A stretch of DNA of 64,000 nt, from positions 1 through 64,000 of the IMG/VR virus record IMGVR_UViG_3300025892_000012; one strand, 5' to 3'. Every line of letters starts with the position of its first letter. Positions within the stretch are counted from its first letter, which is position 1. Origin of the DNA: a virus. Of this stretch, positions 35,233 to 46,262 are shown piece after piece. The position numbers were made by a program, and so were the translations under genes. The notes beneath the pieces were generated by a model, which saw nothing but the letters and a program-made list of their open reading frames with translations, was not told the DNA's origin and did no database searches.

Positions 35233-38200
35233 ATGGCAATTACAGGAAGCATCTATTTAAGTACCGCAGCTATTGTATTAACTGCACCTCCAAAATATCA
35301 ATTAACATTCAATGTCAATGCAAACAGTACAAATTTATTAACAAAATATCAATTATTTGTTGATAATGTTCAAGTGGGTGTAGATCAAATTATAAATCCA
35401 AATATTAATAATTATTCTAACACAAATATTGCATATGCAGTGGATGGTACTGGTTGGCATGATATAGGTATTTTATTTTTTGATGATCAAGGAAACACAC
35501 AGTTATTTACAACTAGAATATATTTGGATTTAACAAATCCTATTTTAAATGGGTTTGCTTTAAATAGAATAGAACGTGATGCCACTAATGATTATGTAGT
35601 TTACTTTGATATAGATGTTTCTGATGAAACTGGTATTTCAAGAACTAAAATTATAAATTCAAATGATGGCACTTCCTCTGAAGTTTTAGTGCCGTTAAGT
35701 TTTAATGATTATCGGGCTGAACAAAGTATAGTTGTTCCTGGATTTAATAATAATGTCACAAAAGATTTTTATTTAGAATGGGAAGATTATTCTGGTAATA
35801 TAATACAAACTACTTCTCCCATTACTGTATTTTTTACAAATACTTTACCTGTTATAACAAATTTTGAGGTAAAGGAAATTACACAAACAGCAACAGATTA
35901 TGTAGTTACTACAGAAATTGGAACATCTTTTGCTAGTTATCAAGATATTATAGAATACTCTGTGACATATGAAGACCCTGCTTCTGTTTGGAAAAATATA
36001 TTAATAACTACTAGTGGTGGTGTGATAACAGATACATTCACAATACCACTTTCAGAACCAGCAGGTTTAAAAACATTATATGCAAAAATTAAAGATAATT
36101 ATCAAAATGAATCAAATGTTTTTCCAATTAATCATCTTATAGATAAAGTTAACCCAATAGGTTCTGTAAAATTAGAATATGCAGAAAAAATTGGATCAAA
36201 TTACTATGCTAATGTTAAATTCACAGCAACAGATGCTGGTCTAATTTCTCATTATTCTCATAATTTTATAAGTGAAAACGTAACAAATTGGAATGTAGTT
36301 AATCCTAAGACACAAACTTTTAATAAATTTAAAACGTTTAATTTAGGAACTAACGGACAATCTGTGATGTATGTTAAATATCGTGATTTTTCCGGAAATC
36401 TTTCTCCAGCATATCAATTGCCACTTGATATTGACACAACAAATCCAGAATTTGAATTTTCATTTGATCATGGTGAATTAAGAATTGATGGTGATTATAA
36501 TGCATTTTTTCATTTACTTGCAAGTGATAATAATAAAATAAAATTTATAAAGTTATTTGGTGTAAATCAAATAACGTCAAATTTAATTGGAAGTAATAAT
36601 TGGGTACAGATTGCCGAAACTAATCAATATGAAGAAATAAGACCAATTGTAATACCCGCAACAGAAAATGAAGATATTATAAAATTTTATTATCAAGTAA
36701 GAGACCTGTATGGAAATTATAGTGCTTTTAAAACTATAGATTTAAATTTTGATAAAACAGCACCAGTAGTTAATACATTTACATATAAAGATGCGGAGAA
36801 ATATTCCACATACCATAGAATACATTTTGATTTTAATGCTACTGATAATTTAGGAATTATAGCTTATAGATTAGGTTTTGATGATATCACTGTAGAATCT
36901 TGGATAAACGTAACAAATACAACAAATTTAGATAAGTCTGTATATGTAGACTTATATAATGCTAATGAACTTGGTGTTACCAAAGATGTATTGGTTCAAG
37001 TAAAAGATGTTTTTGGAAATGTAAGTAACATAGCTTCTTATTCTGTCAAATTAGAAGATCAATCACCACTCGGTTCTCTAACCTTTGCTGGTGGGGGATT
37101 GTCACCTACAGATTTCTTATTAGATTTTGATATAACAGGAGTAGATACTGATAGTGATGTTTATTGGTACTCATTAGAAATTGACGATTCAACAATTACA
37201 AATTGGTATAAAGTAAACACACCTGGTTTAAACATAGCTCAAGTTGTGCAAAAGACACTACCAAGAGCCAGTACAGGAAGACATAATTTTTATTTGAGAG
37301 TAGCAGACATTTATAAAAATGTGAGTCCGACTTATAATTTAGAATATGATTTGGATTCTATTGCAGTTGTTGGTGGTTTGGAAGTAGACGATATTGAAAA
37401 ATCTGCATTAAATTATACAGCAAATGTTCATTTATATGCATTTGATAACAGAAAAGTAAAATCATATTCTTTAAATGGTGGTGCAGATACACTTCTTGTA
37501 CCAGCAGTAAAATCATTTGATGATTATGTTTTAGTTCCTCTCGGATTAACACCTGGCCAAAAGCAAATAACTGTTCAATACAAAGACACTTTTGATAATT
37601 TATCAAATACATATAGTGTTGTTTTTAATTTAGATAATATTGACCCACATAGTAATATAGTATTCAATAATGCTACATCTAATACTACTACTATGTTTAT
37701 GAATATAGATACTCATTTAACAGATAATCAAGATGTTTATGAGTATAAATTTTGGTATGTTGGAGATTCAGAACCGTATGATTATACTACACTACCAAGA
37801 GGAATAGTTAATACTACAATAAATAAAATCTTTGAAGTTCCTAAATCAGATACATTTCCTCAATTTACAGTCAGGGTCAGAGACTTTTTTGATAATGAAC
37901 ATAGCAACACTTTATCTAAAATAGTAACTACTGTACCACCAACAATCAATTCACTTACTGTAAATTCAATTTCCTATACAGTTGCTGGTATTAATGTAGG
38001 TGTAGATTATGTTGTTACTGCGGATAATAATTCAACTGTAGATTACTTAGATGTAGTTGTAAATCCATCTGGCGCAACACAATTAGATGCATTTACTGTA
38101 AATATAGATCCGAATGTTGTAAACGCAACCGGTACTTTTTATTATGACTTTCCTATAATTTCAAATTTTAATTTTGAAGTGAAAGCTTATTCTGATTATG

Positions 38201-41200
38201 GTTATTATTCTGCTCCTTCATACTTAGCACAGAATTTTGATTCAATCGGTCCAGTTATAAGTAATGTTACATTTTTAGGAAGTTTTGATGATAACAATGA
38301 TTACATTCTTCAATTCAGAATTCAAGGAACTGATGCAACAAGCGGTATTAGAAAAATACAAGCAACTGCATTAACTACTCCGAATCCAATTACGACTTCT
38401 TATACAATTGATTTAACTAATAATTTAGATGAAGTTGTTCATTTAAGATTAGATAGGTCAAGTACATCAAATTACATTGATGTTTCATTCATACTATTTG
38501 ATTTATTAGATAATCCTTCAAATTCATATACACTATCCAATCTTTACTTAGATAGTGATGCACCTCAGATTTCAAACACAATCTTTAATTTAAATAAAAA
38601 ATATGGAGGTTCTGTATTACCAGGTGCAAATACTCCAAATATTGAAGTTTCCTTTGATGCTTATGATTTTTCAAACATAACACATTATAAGTATTCTCCT
38701 AATTTAACAGAAACGTATAATGCCAGTTGGACATCAATAGCTGAAGCACAAACAATATCTGTAACTGAAACTGTAAATTTAGATACGTTAGGATTTGTTG
38801 AAGGTGCTAGAGTATTTTACTTTCATGTAAGAGATAGATTTAACAATATTGCAACTGCTGGCATAAATGTTGAATATGATAAAACACCGCCTTCTGTTTC
38901 TACTACATTTTTAAATAGAATAGAAAGAGCAAATGTAGCCGGCATTGATACATTTGTAATACCATACACATTAGCTTATTCAGATAATTATTCAGAAGTT
39001 CTTACTTTACATGAAAATTATGAATACGGCACAACATCATCAAATACAATTTCTAAAAATTTATTACCTCAAGTAACTTCAAATACTGTTACTGAGCGTC
39101 ATTATGTTCCTGTAAACTATTATGGAGATACTACGATTAATATTGCTTTAGAAGATAGATTTGAAAATGTATCTGCAAATTCATCTTTTAATGTATTCTT
39201 AGAGAATAATCCACCAGTTATACATTATGCTAAAATTAATAATGGTGCTGTGTATACAACATCAAAAGATGTTTATATAAGAATGGATTTAAGTGATGAC
39301 CAAGGTGTGACTGAAAGATTGTTTTCTACAGCTAATAATGAAACATGGAACAGTGTAGGATGGGTTCCAATACCATATGCACCAGCAAGAAATATAACAC
39401 CTACGTTTAGTGTTGATTTAGAAGCCCTTGGATTTACACAAGGTACTTGTAATGTTTATGCATACATCAAAGACTTTTGTCAAAATATAAGTAATACTGC
39501 TCAAACTATTATATATGATTATGAACCCCCTGTAATAACAGATTTCAAAGTTAATAATATAATCAGAAACATTAATACATTTGAAGTAAGTTTAAATGGT
39601 TATTCTTATGATGTTACTTCTGGATTGGATACATATTATATTTCTCAAAGTAATAATCATAATACTTATAAATCAGTACCTAATGCACCTGTAATTGGAA
39701 ATACTCCAATATTGTTTAATCAAATTGAAAGCATATCAAATAAAGACACGGGTTGGAAATATTTCTATTTCCAAACTACAGATGCAGCAGGAAATATATC
39801 AGCTAAAGCAAATACACAAATATATATTGACGGTTTAGCACCTGTTATAGCGTTTTTCCAACCTACAAGTACAATATCAAAATACTATTTGAATGCTGCT
39901 AATAATGAATTTGAATATATTGTTTCTGATGATTATGCCTTAACATCTATTCAATATGAAATAGATAATAGTGCATTGTCAGTTGTAAACACATATGATG
40001 CTAATAATAATATATTATATGATGCAAATACTTTCTTAGCTGATTTCAGTAGTTTAGTAGATGGAGAACATACCATTTATCTAAATGCATTTGATAGTTT
40101 CAATAATAGAGTAAGAATTCCATATGAATTTTACTTTGATAATACACCTCCAGTCATAACGAATTATGACTTCAAAAAGATTAAACCTGTTGTTCCTGAC
40201 AGTACACACTATGATGTAGAACTAAGATTATCTGCATATGATAATGTATCAGTTGATTACTATGAAATTTATGTAGATGGTAATTTACTTTCTTCAGTAG
40301 ATGTTGATGCAGTTAACTTTAATCATACTCCAACAGTTAATACAACTTTAACTACTATGTTTGAATCTGACTTAGACATGACATTGGCACTCATAGTAGA
40401 TGGTTATGGTGGTGGTAAAATTCTTACTGTAGCAATGGTAGAAAATTATACAGGAACTCAAACAGAAGATGACCAAATTAAATTGTTTGCAAATGTTGAA
40501 TTAGGTATACCTACAACTGAAATTAATACATATGCCGTTTTAGGAAATGATATAGATATCATTACACAAAATACTATGCCAGGAGCAACCACTACATTGA
40601 GCGATGAGATAACAAGCATTAATTATGGTGACCCTGCATTTCCTACAAATCCATATACTCTAATACAATTACAATATGAGACTGGAACATTTCCATTCTT
40701 GCCAACATCAACATTGTCAAATTATATAACTAATAATTATTCTTATTTGGTGGGTACAGGACCTTCACCAGGGAGATATAATACAGCTTATGTAACTGGT
40801 AGATTTACTGATTTAAGTGTTAAGAAAGAATTGCATCATTATGTTGTTAAAGTATATGATAATGCCGGTAATATGACTCAAGGTACATTATCTAAATTCA
40901 TACACAATGGTGATAACTTAAAGATTGAGAATTTTACTGTAGATTCAGTTACTACAATAAATAGAACAGATATTTCAGATGAAATATTTCAAGCAGATAT
41001 TTCAAGTGATGTTGATATCATTGAATATGCATTAACAATACATCCGCAAATAGATTATGATAGTGCATTATGGAAAAATTTTGTAACTCCTGCAAACACA
41101 ATATCTTATACTGAAACAGTAAATACTGACATCTTTGCTGTTAGTACGCTATCTACAAACAAAGTATATTTACATGTGAAAGATGATTGCGGAAATGTTG

Positions 41201-42201
41201 CTAATTCTCATGTAGAAATAAATTTCAGTAGTGTACGTCCAACAATTGTGAGTGTAGATTCTCCTATTAATTTAGTAAGAGAAGGTCATTATTATAAAGG
41301 AGTTTTGAGATATGAAATGGATGATCCTAATGATGTTATTGAAGCGTATGCAATAGGATATGAAAAAGATCCTTCTAATTTTAAATCACTTCCTCTGTAT
41401 GAAGATACAATTACAAATTTACCAAGTGGGTCTTATACTGCACAAACTGATAATTCTAGAATAATTGAGCAACAATTTAAAATTCCGACAGAAGATATAG
41501 ATGGTTCTAAATTAATTTATATTCGTTTGAGAGATCAAGCTGGAAATGAATCTTTGAATTATAGAATTTCTGTGAGAGCATTGGATTTTGAAACTAATAA
41601 ATTTGAGGTGACTCCAGATTCTTATATGTTTGGAATAACAAATAATGTCAATATACTTTATGATATAGATTCTAATCCAACTGATATTACATATGGTTAC
41701 AGAGTAGATGATACCAATGAACCTCATGTATGGCATACTCCAGTATTATATAAAAATAGTATAGGAGAATATTACTTTGACTTTAATTTAGATGTAACTT
41801 CATTAACACCTGGACCACATACTTTACATGTGTGGTTAAAGAGTAAAGAAGGTGAATTAGTTTTAAAGAATTCAACATTTGTTAGTGAACAATCTCAAGT
41901 AGCACCATATGCATTTATATCTATTGCAAAAACGAAGTTTGAGGAAGGTGTGAAAAAGGTTTGGGTAGAAGCAAATATCTTTGATGATGGAGTAGGTGTT
42001 GAAAAAATATGTTTTGATGAAAATAGTAATCCTGACGTTTTTGAAAATATAAATATAGTACAAAATAAAAGAATTATTAAATTATTTCAATATGACCAAT
42101 TTAACAATAATTCAATAACATATAAGTTAAAAATGATAGATGCTGTTAACAGTCCATCTTTAACATATAACGTTTCAATTGACTTGTCTAGTGTCTATTG
42201 A
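35233..42201 (+). CDS. Giant Ig-like repeat virion protein
   Basis: A 2322-aa protein built almost wholly of about 20 Ig-like modules of roughly 100-120 residues. Each module ends in a pattern like D-x-x-G-N-x-S ... followed by a linker such as FDKTAPVVNTF, DIDTTNPEFEF, EYDKTPPSVST or YDYEPPVITDF. No enzymatic domain, signal peptide or membrane segment is seen. The modules resemble bacterial surface adhesin repeats and would make a long flexible fibre. No strong Shine-Dalgarno sequence. It overlaps the next small gene by 11 nt. A role as long fibre or adhesion fibre is inferred from location. Confidence 0.8.
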   Translation: MAITGSIYLSTAAIVLTAPPKYQLTFNVNANSTNLLTKYQLFVDNVQVGVDQIINPNINNYSNTNIAYAVDGTGWHDIGILFFDDQGNTQLFTTRIYLDLTNPILNGFALNRIERDATNDYVVYFDIDVSDETGISRTKIINSNDGTSSEVLVPLSFNDYRAEQSIVVPGFNNNVTKDFYLEWEDYSGNIIQTTSPITVFFTNTLPVITNFEVKEITQTATDYVVTTEIGTSFASYQDIIEYSVTYEDPASVWKNILITTSGGVITDTFTIPLSEPAGLKTLYAKIKDNYQNESNVFPINHLIDKVNPIGSVKLEYAEKIGSNYYANVKFTATDAGLISHYSHNFISENVTNWNVVNPKTQTFNKFKTFNLGTNGQSVMYVKYRDFSGNLSPAYQLPLDIDTTNPEFEFSFDHGELRIDGDYNAFFHLLASDNNKIKFIKLFGVNQITSNLIGSNNWVQIAETNQYEEIRPIVIPATENEDIIKFYYQVRDLYGNYSAFKTIDLNFDKTAPVVNTFTYKDAEKYSTYHRIHFDFNATDNLGIIAYRLGFDDITVESWINVTNTTNLDKSVYVDLYNANELGVTKDVLVQVKDVFGNVSNIASYSVKLEDQSPLGSLTFAGGGLSPTDFLLDFDITGVDTDSDVYWYSLEIDDSTITNWYKVNTPGLNIAQVVQKTLPRASTGRHNFYLRVADIYKNVSPTYNLEYDLDSIAVVGGLEVDDIEKSALNYTANVHLYAFDNRKVKSYSLNGGADTLLVPAVKSFDDYVLVPLGLTPGQKQITVQYKDTFDNLSNTYSVVFNLDNIDPHSNIVFNNATSNTTTMFMNIDTHLTDNQDVYEYKFWYVGDSEPYDYTTLPRGIVNTTINKIFEVPKSDTFPQFTVRVRDFFDNEHSNTLSKIVTTVPPTINSLTVNSISYTVAGINVGVDYVVTADNNSTVDYLDVVVNPSGATQLDAFTVNIDPNVVNATGTFYYDFPIISNFNFEVKAYSDYGYYSAPSYLAQNFDSIGPVISNVTFLGSFDDNNDYILQFRIQGTDATSGIRKIQATALTTPNPITTSYTIDLTNNLDEVVHLRLDRSSTSNYIDVSFILFDLLDNPSNSYTLSNLYLDSDAPQISNTIFNLNKKYGGSVLPGANTPNIEVSFDAYDFSNITHYKYSPNLTETYNASWTSIAEAQTISVTETVNLDTLGFVEGARVFYFHVRDRFNNIATAGINVEYDKTPPSVSTTFLNRIERANVAGIDTFVIPYTLAYSDNYSEVLTLHENYEYGTTSSNTISKNLLPQVTSNTVTERHYVPVNYYGDTTINIALEDRFENVSANSSFNVFLENNPPVIHYAKINNGAVYTTSKDVYIRMDLSDDQGVTERLFSTANNETWNSVGWVPIPYAPARNITPTFSVDLEALGFTQGTCNVYAYIKDFCQNISNTAQTIIYDYEPPVITDFKVNNIIRNINTFEVSLNGYSYDVTSGLDTYYISQSNNHNTYKSVPNAPVIGNTPILFNQIESISNKDTGWKYFYFQTTDAAGNISAKANTQIYIDGLAPVIAFFQPTSTISKYYLNAANNEFEYIVSDDYALTSIQYEIDNSALSVVNTYDANNNILYDANTFLADFSSLVDGEHTIYLNAFDSFNNRVRIPYEFYFDNTPPVITNYDFKKIKPVVPDSTHYDVELRLSAYDNVSVDYYEIYVDGNLLSSVDVDAVNFNHTPTVNTTLTTMFESDLDMTLALIVDGYGGGKILTVAMVENYTGTQTEDDQIKLFANVELGIPTTEINTYAVLGNDIDIITQNTMPGATTTLSDEITSINYGDPAFPTNPYTLIQLQYETGTFPFLPTSTLSNYITNNYSYLVGTGPSPGRYNTAYVTGRFTDLSVKKELHHYVVKVYDNAGNMTQGTLSKFIHNGDNLKIENFTVDSVTTINRTDISDEIFQADISSDVDIIEYALTIHPQIDYDSALWKNFVTPANTISYTETVNTDIFAVSTLSTNKVYLHVKDDCGNVANSHVEINFSSVRPTIVSVDSPINLVREGHYYKGVLRYEMDDPNDVIEAYAIGYEKDPSNFKSLPLYEDTITNLPSGSYTAQTDNSRIIEQQFKIPTEDIDGSKLIYIRLRDQAGNESLNYRISVRALDFETNKFEVTPDSYMFGITNNVNILYDIDSNPTDITYGYRVDDTNEPHVWHTPVLYKNSIGEYYFDFNLDVTSLTPGPHTLHVWLKSKEGELVLKNSTFVSEQSQVAPYAFISIAKTKFEEGVKKVWVEANIFDDGVGVEKICFDENSNPDVFENINIVQNKRIIKLFQYDQFNNNSITYKLKMIDAVNSPSLTYNVSIDLSSVY

Positions 42202-42424
42202 AAACTATAAAAGAGACCGCAATACACTTGCTATTGTTGCAGTAAATAAAGAAGATATAAATACTCATAGGTCCACAATACACCAAAGAAATTTATTACA
42301 TTCTTATTTAAATAATCAAAGTGATGAAATTCGTCTTCTTAAAAATGAATTAACAGAATTAAAAAATATTATAATCAATTTAGTAAAAAATCAAGATAAT
42401 TTAGGAAAAGCTAATGGCAATTAA
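42191..42424 (+). CDS. Small coiled-coil protein
   Basis: A 77-aa product if read from GTG at 42191 (MSIENYKRDRN...); an in-frame TTG at 42179 is an alternative. The C-terminal half (SDEIRLLKNELTELKNIIIN) is a clear heptad coiled coil. It overlaps the stop of the giant Ig gene by 11 nt and the start of the following fibre by 11 nt, so all three are translationally coupled. Similar small coiled-coil proteins occur near fibre genes of T4-like marine phages. Function unknown; a trimeric connector is possible. Confidence 0.65.
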   Translation: MSIENYKRDRNTLAIVAVNKEDINTHRSTIHQRNLLHSYLNNQSDEIRLLKNELTELKNIIINLVKNQDNLGKANGN

Positions 42425-45400
42425 TAAGATACAAACTGGTCAAACATTTGGTAATTGGCTTGATACTACAAACCAGATGATTGATGATTTAAATGCTGCA
42501 ACTCCAAATCGTATAGGCGGAAGACTAGCTAGATACAGTTCTACTGGAAATCTAGATGTATTTGATTTGGATGCCAATACACTTATATTATCTAGTGGAA
42601 CACGGATAGATAGAATTAATACCGACTACAGAACTTTTGAAGACGATAATACTATTCTTACTGCTAATGCGGTGTATCAAGCAATTCGTGCAGAAGATAA
42701 ATCTACTATTAAAGACACACCAGGTGGTTTACCGGCAAATAGTAGTATCTCAGTAGCTTTAAATGAGATGGAGTTTATTATTGATGGTGCTTTACAAATG
42801 AGTGTTTTTGCAAGTAACACTACATTTGAAAATGATTTGTATGTTAAAGGAGATTTATTTGTACAAGGAAATACTGTTGAATTTACAACAGAAACTTTAA
42901 ATGTTGAAGACAATAACATTATTTTAAATAAAAATGGAACCGTTAATAAAAGTACAGCAGAAGGAGCCGGTTTTGATGTAGATAAAACTTCAGCATTTTT
43001 TAGATTAGTAAACAGTGAGAACAGATTTCCATTATACAATGATGTTAAAAATATAGAGTTGGATACTGCAAATCCTGATAAATCACTTTATAGTATTAAT
43101 AATATTACTAATCTTCCAATTACAATAAATGAGAAAGATATCTTAGAATTAAGATATACTATTGATCCTGTTAATGAACCGAAGTCTAACAAATATCCAA
43201 TTGGCATTGGTCTAACAGAAGATGTGAATCGTGAGCAGGTGGGTAATGTAATAGAACCTGCTGTGAATGGTTTGAATCAACAAATTGGTGAAGTTGAATA
43301 TATTATTGGAGGAACTTCATATAGTGATTATAATTCATACAAAGCAGCATTTTTAGCAACGAATGTAGAGACCGATGTAGTAGTTAAATTTACACCTGAA
43401 AATGAAGGAATATATTATTATTGGGGTGGTAGAGTAGTAAACACATCTGAATTTAGAGAATTACTATTAAATGTGGGTGTAACACATAATGGTTTAGATG
43501 GTGTTTATGTAATGGATGAACCTGATGATAACATACTTGATAACAATCCATCTATTAATATGTTTCAGGGTGATACATATAAATTTGGAATTACACTATC
43601 AGATCCAGGTCAAAGAGATCATTATTTTGCTATTGGTAAAACTCCTTACACAGACCCGAATCGCACAGATGTTGATAATATTATTACTGATAAAAGAGTT
43701 ATCACATATGAAGTAGATGGCAATGTATTTGATTTTACTGCTGGAGATACGTTTGATGATTATATAGCTGCATTTACAAATAATTCCAGTCAAGTTGCAA
43801 ATATTACATTCACTCCAATTGAAACTGCAGTTTATAATTATTGGTCAAATGCCAATAATCAAATTATAAATGCTGGCGCTGAGATTAATGTCTCCGCTAA
43901 TAATATTTACATGGGCGCTCCAATCAATGTTCAATTCCCTATGGGATTGCAACATTCAAGAACAGTAAGTATTGGAACTATAAACGGTATTACCGGTATT
44001 AATTTAAATGGAAATCCAAAAGAAGATTTAATGATAGATGCCGGCGATACTATCACATTTACTGTACCCGCGGCATTAATTACTAGCAATCCTTTAGATG
44101 TAATTGGAATTGGAGAATCTGTAAATGCTGATCCTTTAGAATTTTTAGAAGGTGTTGACTATATTGTAGATGATGTATTAATTAAAACATATGCAGGCTA
44201 TGTAGGAGCATACACTACTAATAACGGTAAAGATATTACAATAAAATTTACTCCTATTACAGCAGGTGATTATTATTATTGGTCAGCAGGAAATCAAGAT
44301 TATGGAGGGAAGATTACAGTAAATGCACCAAGAGTAAAAAGTTTAAGTGCATTTCATTTGAATACTGATAATGATACAGCTACAATAGAAAATCCATCTA
44401 AGTTCAGAGTCACTAAAAATCATGTTAATGTTTTTGAATTAAATGGTGAATTCGCAGATTTCTCAGGAACAAATAAAGGATTGGTATTACCTAGCGAATC
44501 ATTTGATTTTACTGCAGCAGAAGGTGCTGTAGACGGCATTATAAGATATAATCCACTATTAAAATTATTTGAAGGTTATTCCCAAAATGAATGGAGAGGT
44601 TTGGGTGGTGTGATTGATTTAAATCAAGACACATTTATTGAAGCCGGAACAATTGCTACACCTGCTGATGATACTTTATATTTTAGTGCAAATGGTAAAA
44701 CAGTTTCAATAATAAATGAAGAACAGAATTTCTTAGAATCAGATAAAGCAACAGTAACAACTCTGGGTAATGTAACATCAGATAAAGAAGCTAAAATACG
44801 TGTAGAGTCTAATGCAAATACTGCTGAATATAGTATAATAGTAGATGGCAAGTCAGATATATCAGAAGGCGGAGTCCATACAGTTGAAGATAGAGTATCT
44901 GGAATTAGAATAGACCATGTGGGTATGGATATAGACTCTAATGGATATTTAAAATTACCAGTTGGTGAAGTTTCTGAAAGACCATTAGTAGCTAGAGAAG
45001 GTATGATTAGATTGGCTGCTGATAGTTTACAAGTATGGGATGTTGAAAGTGGAAATTATGAATCAATAGGTGCTTTAGAGTATTATGAAGATACAAGTTG
45101 GAAAACTTTAACATTTGTTACCAATGAATTTACTAGTTATAATAGACCAAGTGCTACAAATGTAATAGAATTTACAGATATTCAAGTACCTTTTGAAAAA
45201 AATGATGTTGATGTTTATGTTGATGGTTTACGAGTTCAAAAATCAGACTTTGATATTGTCACCACATCTGACAATCAAATCGCAACAACAGTAACTGTTG
45301 TCGGTAACGATTATAATTATACGACTGCAGTGCCAGCTACTGTTGGTTATAATGATGTTGTTGCATTTACTATTCCGATTGATTCTACTTCAAATACGTC

Positions 45401-46250
45401 TCCATTTTTAATAGGTATTGATGTTGGTGGTGGAAATATACAACCAGCTTCAATTGCTTATGGAGTAACATATGGAATTTACGATGGTGCAAATCTAGTT
45501 GATTACACAGGAGATATAGCGAATTATATTTCTACATTTGAAGATGCAAATACTCATGGAAATAATGCTGTAGTTACATTAACTACTAAGTCCAATCAAG
45601 TATATCACTTATACTCAAACAATGCATCAATTACTACGACTACATTGGGTGCATCTGGACACACTTTACATACATGTAGTTTAAACTTTGTAGATAATAG
45701 AGCAAGTACACAAGTTATATCAGTAGTACATAGGCCTGGTAGAACAATAGGTACTACAACTATAGATGCAGTTAATAAATCTGAATTATCTAATGGTTAT
45801 GTAAATGATATTCGTATTACTGGCACAACTCATTTAGGTGCCGGACAAAAATCTATATCAACTACTAGTGGTGCATTGATTGTTTCTGGTGGTGTGGGTG
45901 TAGGTGGAGATTTATTTGTAGAGAAGTCTATAACAGAACTTTCTGCAGCCGAACTAAAAGAAAATATATCTCCTATTGATTCTGCTCTTGATAAAATCAA
46001 ACAATTAGTTGGGGTAGAATTTACTTGGAAAGATGACAAAACAGAATCAAAAGAGTATGGATTAATTGCAGAGAACGTGGCCGAAATAACACCAAACTTA
46101 GCATCATTTAAAGATGCTAAACCTCAAGGTGTCAAATATAGTAAAGTAGTTGCGTTACTTATAGAAGCTATGAAACAACAACAAGAAGAGATTGATATTT
46201 TAAAATCTTTGATACCTAAAAAAAGAACTAGAAAAAATAAATCAGAATAA
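42414..46250 (+). CDS. Tail fibre with cupredoxin-like repeats and S74 chaperone
   Basis: A 1278-aa fibre. The N-terminus resembles fibre attachment domains (TGQTFGNWLDTTNQMIDDLN). Near residue 150 is the shared segment VEFTTETLNVEDNNIILNKN. Residues about 230-660 contain repeats ending in YYYWGGRV, YNYWSN and YYYWSAGN, which look like cupredoxin-type folds lacking copper ligands. A further similar unit lies near 960-1080. The C-terminus is an S74 chaperone: Ser1177 and Lys1182 in SAAELKENI, then GVEFTWKDDKTESKEYGLIA. Downstream comes a second S74 fibre. TAGGAAAA is the ribosome binding site. Confidence 0.87.
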   Translation: MAINKIQTGQTFGNWLDTTNQMIDDLNAATPNRIGGRLARYSSTGNLDVFDLDANTLILSSGTRIDRINTDYRTFEDDNTILTANAVYQAIRAEDKSTIKDTPGGLPANSSISVALNEMEFIIDGALQMSVFASNTTFENDLYVKGDLFVQGNTVEFTTETLNVEDNNIILNKNGTVNKSTAEGAGFDVDKTSAFFRLVNSENRFPLYNDVKNIELDTANPDKSLYSINNITNLPITINEKDILELRYTIDPVNEPKSNKYPIGIGLTEDVNREQVGNVIEPAVNGLNQQIGEVEYIIGGTSYSDYNSYKAAFLATNVETDVVVKFTPENEGIYYYWGGRVVNTSEFRELLLNVGVTHNGLDGVYVMDEPDDNILDNNPSINMFQGDTYKFGITLSDPGQRDHYFAIGKTPYTDPNRTDVDNIITDKRVITYEVDGNVFDFTAGDTFDDYIAAFTNNSSQVANITFTPIETAVYNYWSNANNQIINAGAEINVSANNIYMGAPINVQFPMGLQHSRTVSIGTINGITGINLNGNPKEDLMIDAGDTITFTVPAALITSNPLDVIGIGESVNADPLEFLEGVDYIVDDVLIKTYAGYVGAYTTNNGKDITIKFTPITAGDYYYWSAGNQDYGGKITVNAPRVKSLSAFHLNTDNDTATIENPSKFRVTKNHVNVFELNGEFADFSGTNKGLVLPSESFDFTAAEGAVDGIIRYNPLLKLFEGYSQNEWRGLGGVIDLNQDTFIEAGTIATPADDTLYFSANGKTVSIINEEQNFLESDKATVTTLGNVTSDKEAKIRVESNANTAEYSIIVDGKSDISEGGVHTVEDRVSGIRIDHVGMDIDSNGYLKLPVGEVSERPLVAREGMIRLAADSLQVWDVESGNYESIGALEYYEDTSWKTLTFVTNEFTSYNRPSATNVIEFTDIQVPFEKNDVDVYVDGLRVQKSDFDIVTTSDNQIATTVTVVGNDYNYTTAVPATVGYNDVVAFTIPIDSTSNTSPFLIGIDVGGGNIQPASIAYGVTYGIYDGANLVDYTGDIANYISTFEDANTHGNNAVVTLTTKSNQVYHLYSNNASITTTTLGASGHTLHTCSLNFVDNRASTQVISVVHRPGRTIGTTTIDAVNKSELSNGYVNDIRITGTTHLGAGQKSISTTSGALIVSGGVGVGGDLFVEKSITELSAAELKENISPIDSALDKIKQLVGVEFTWKDDKTESKEYGLIAENVAEITPNLASFKDAKPQGVKYSKVVALLIEAMKQQQEEIDILKSLIPKKRTRKNKSE

Positions 46251-46262
46251 GGATATAAGAAT

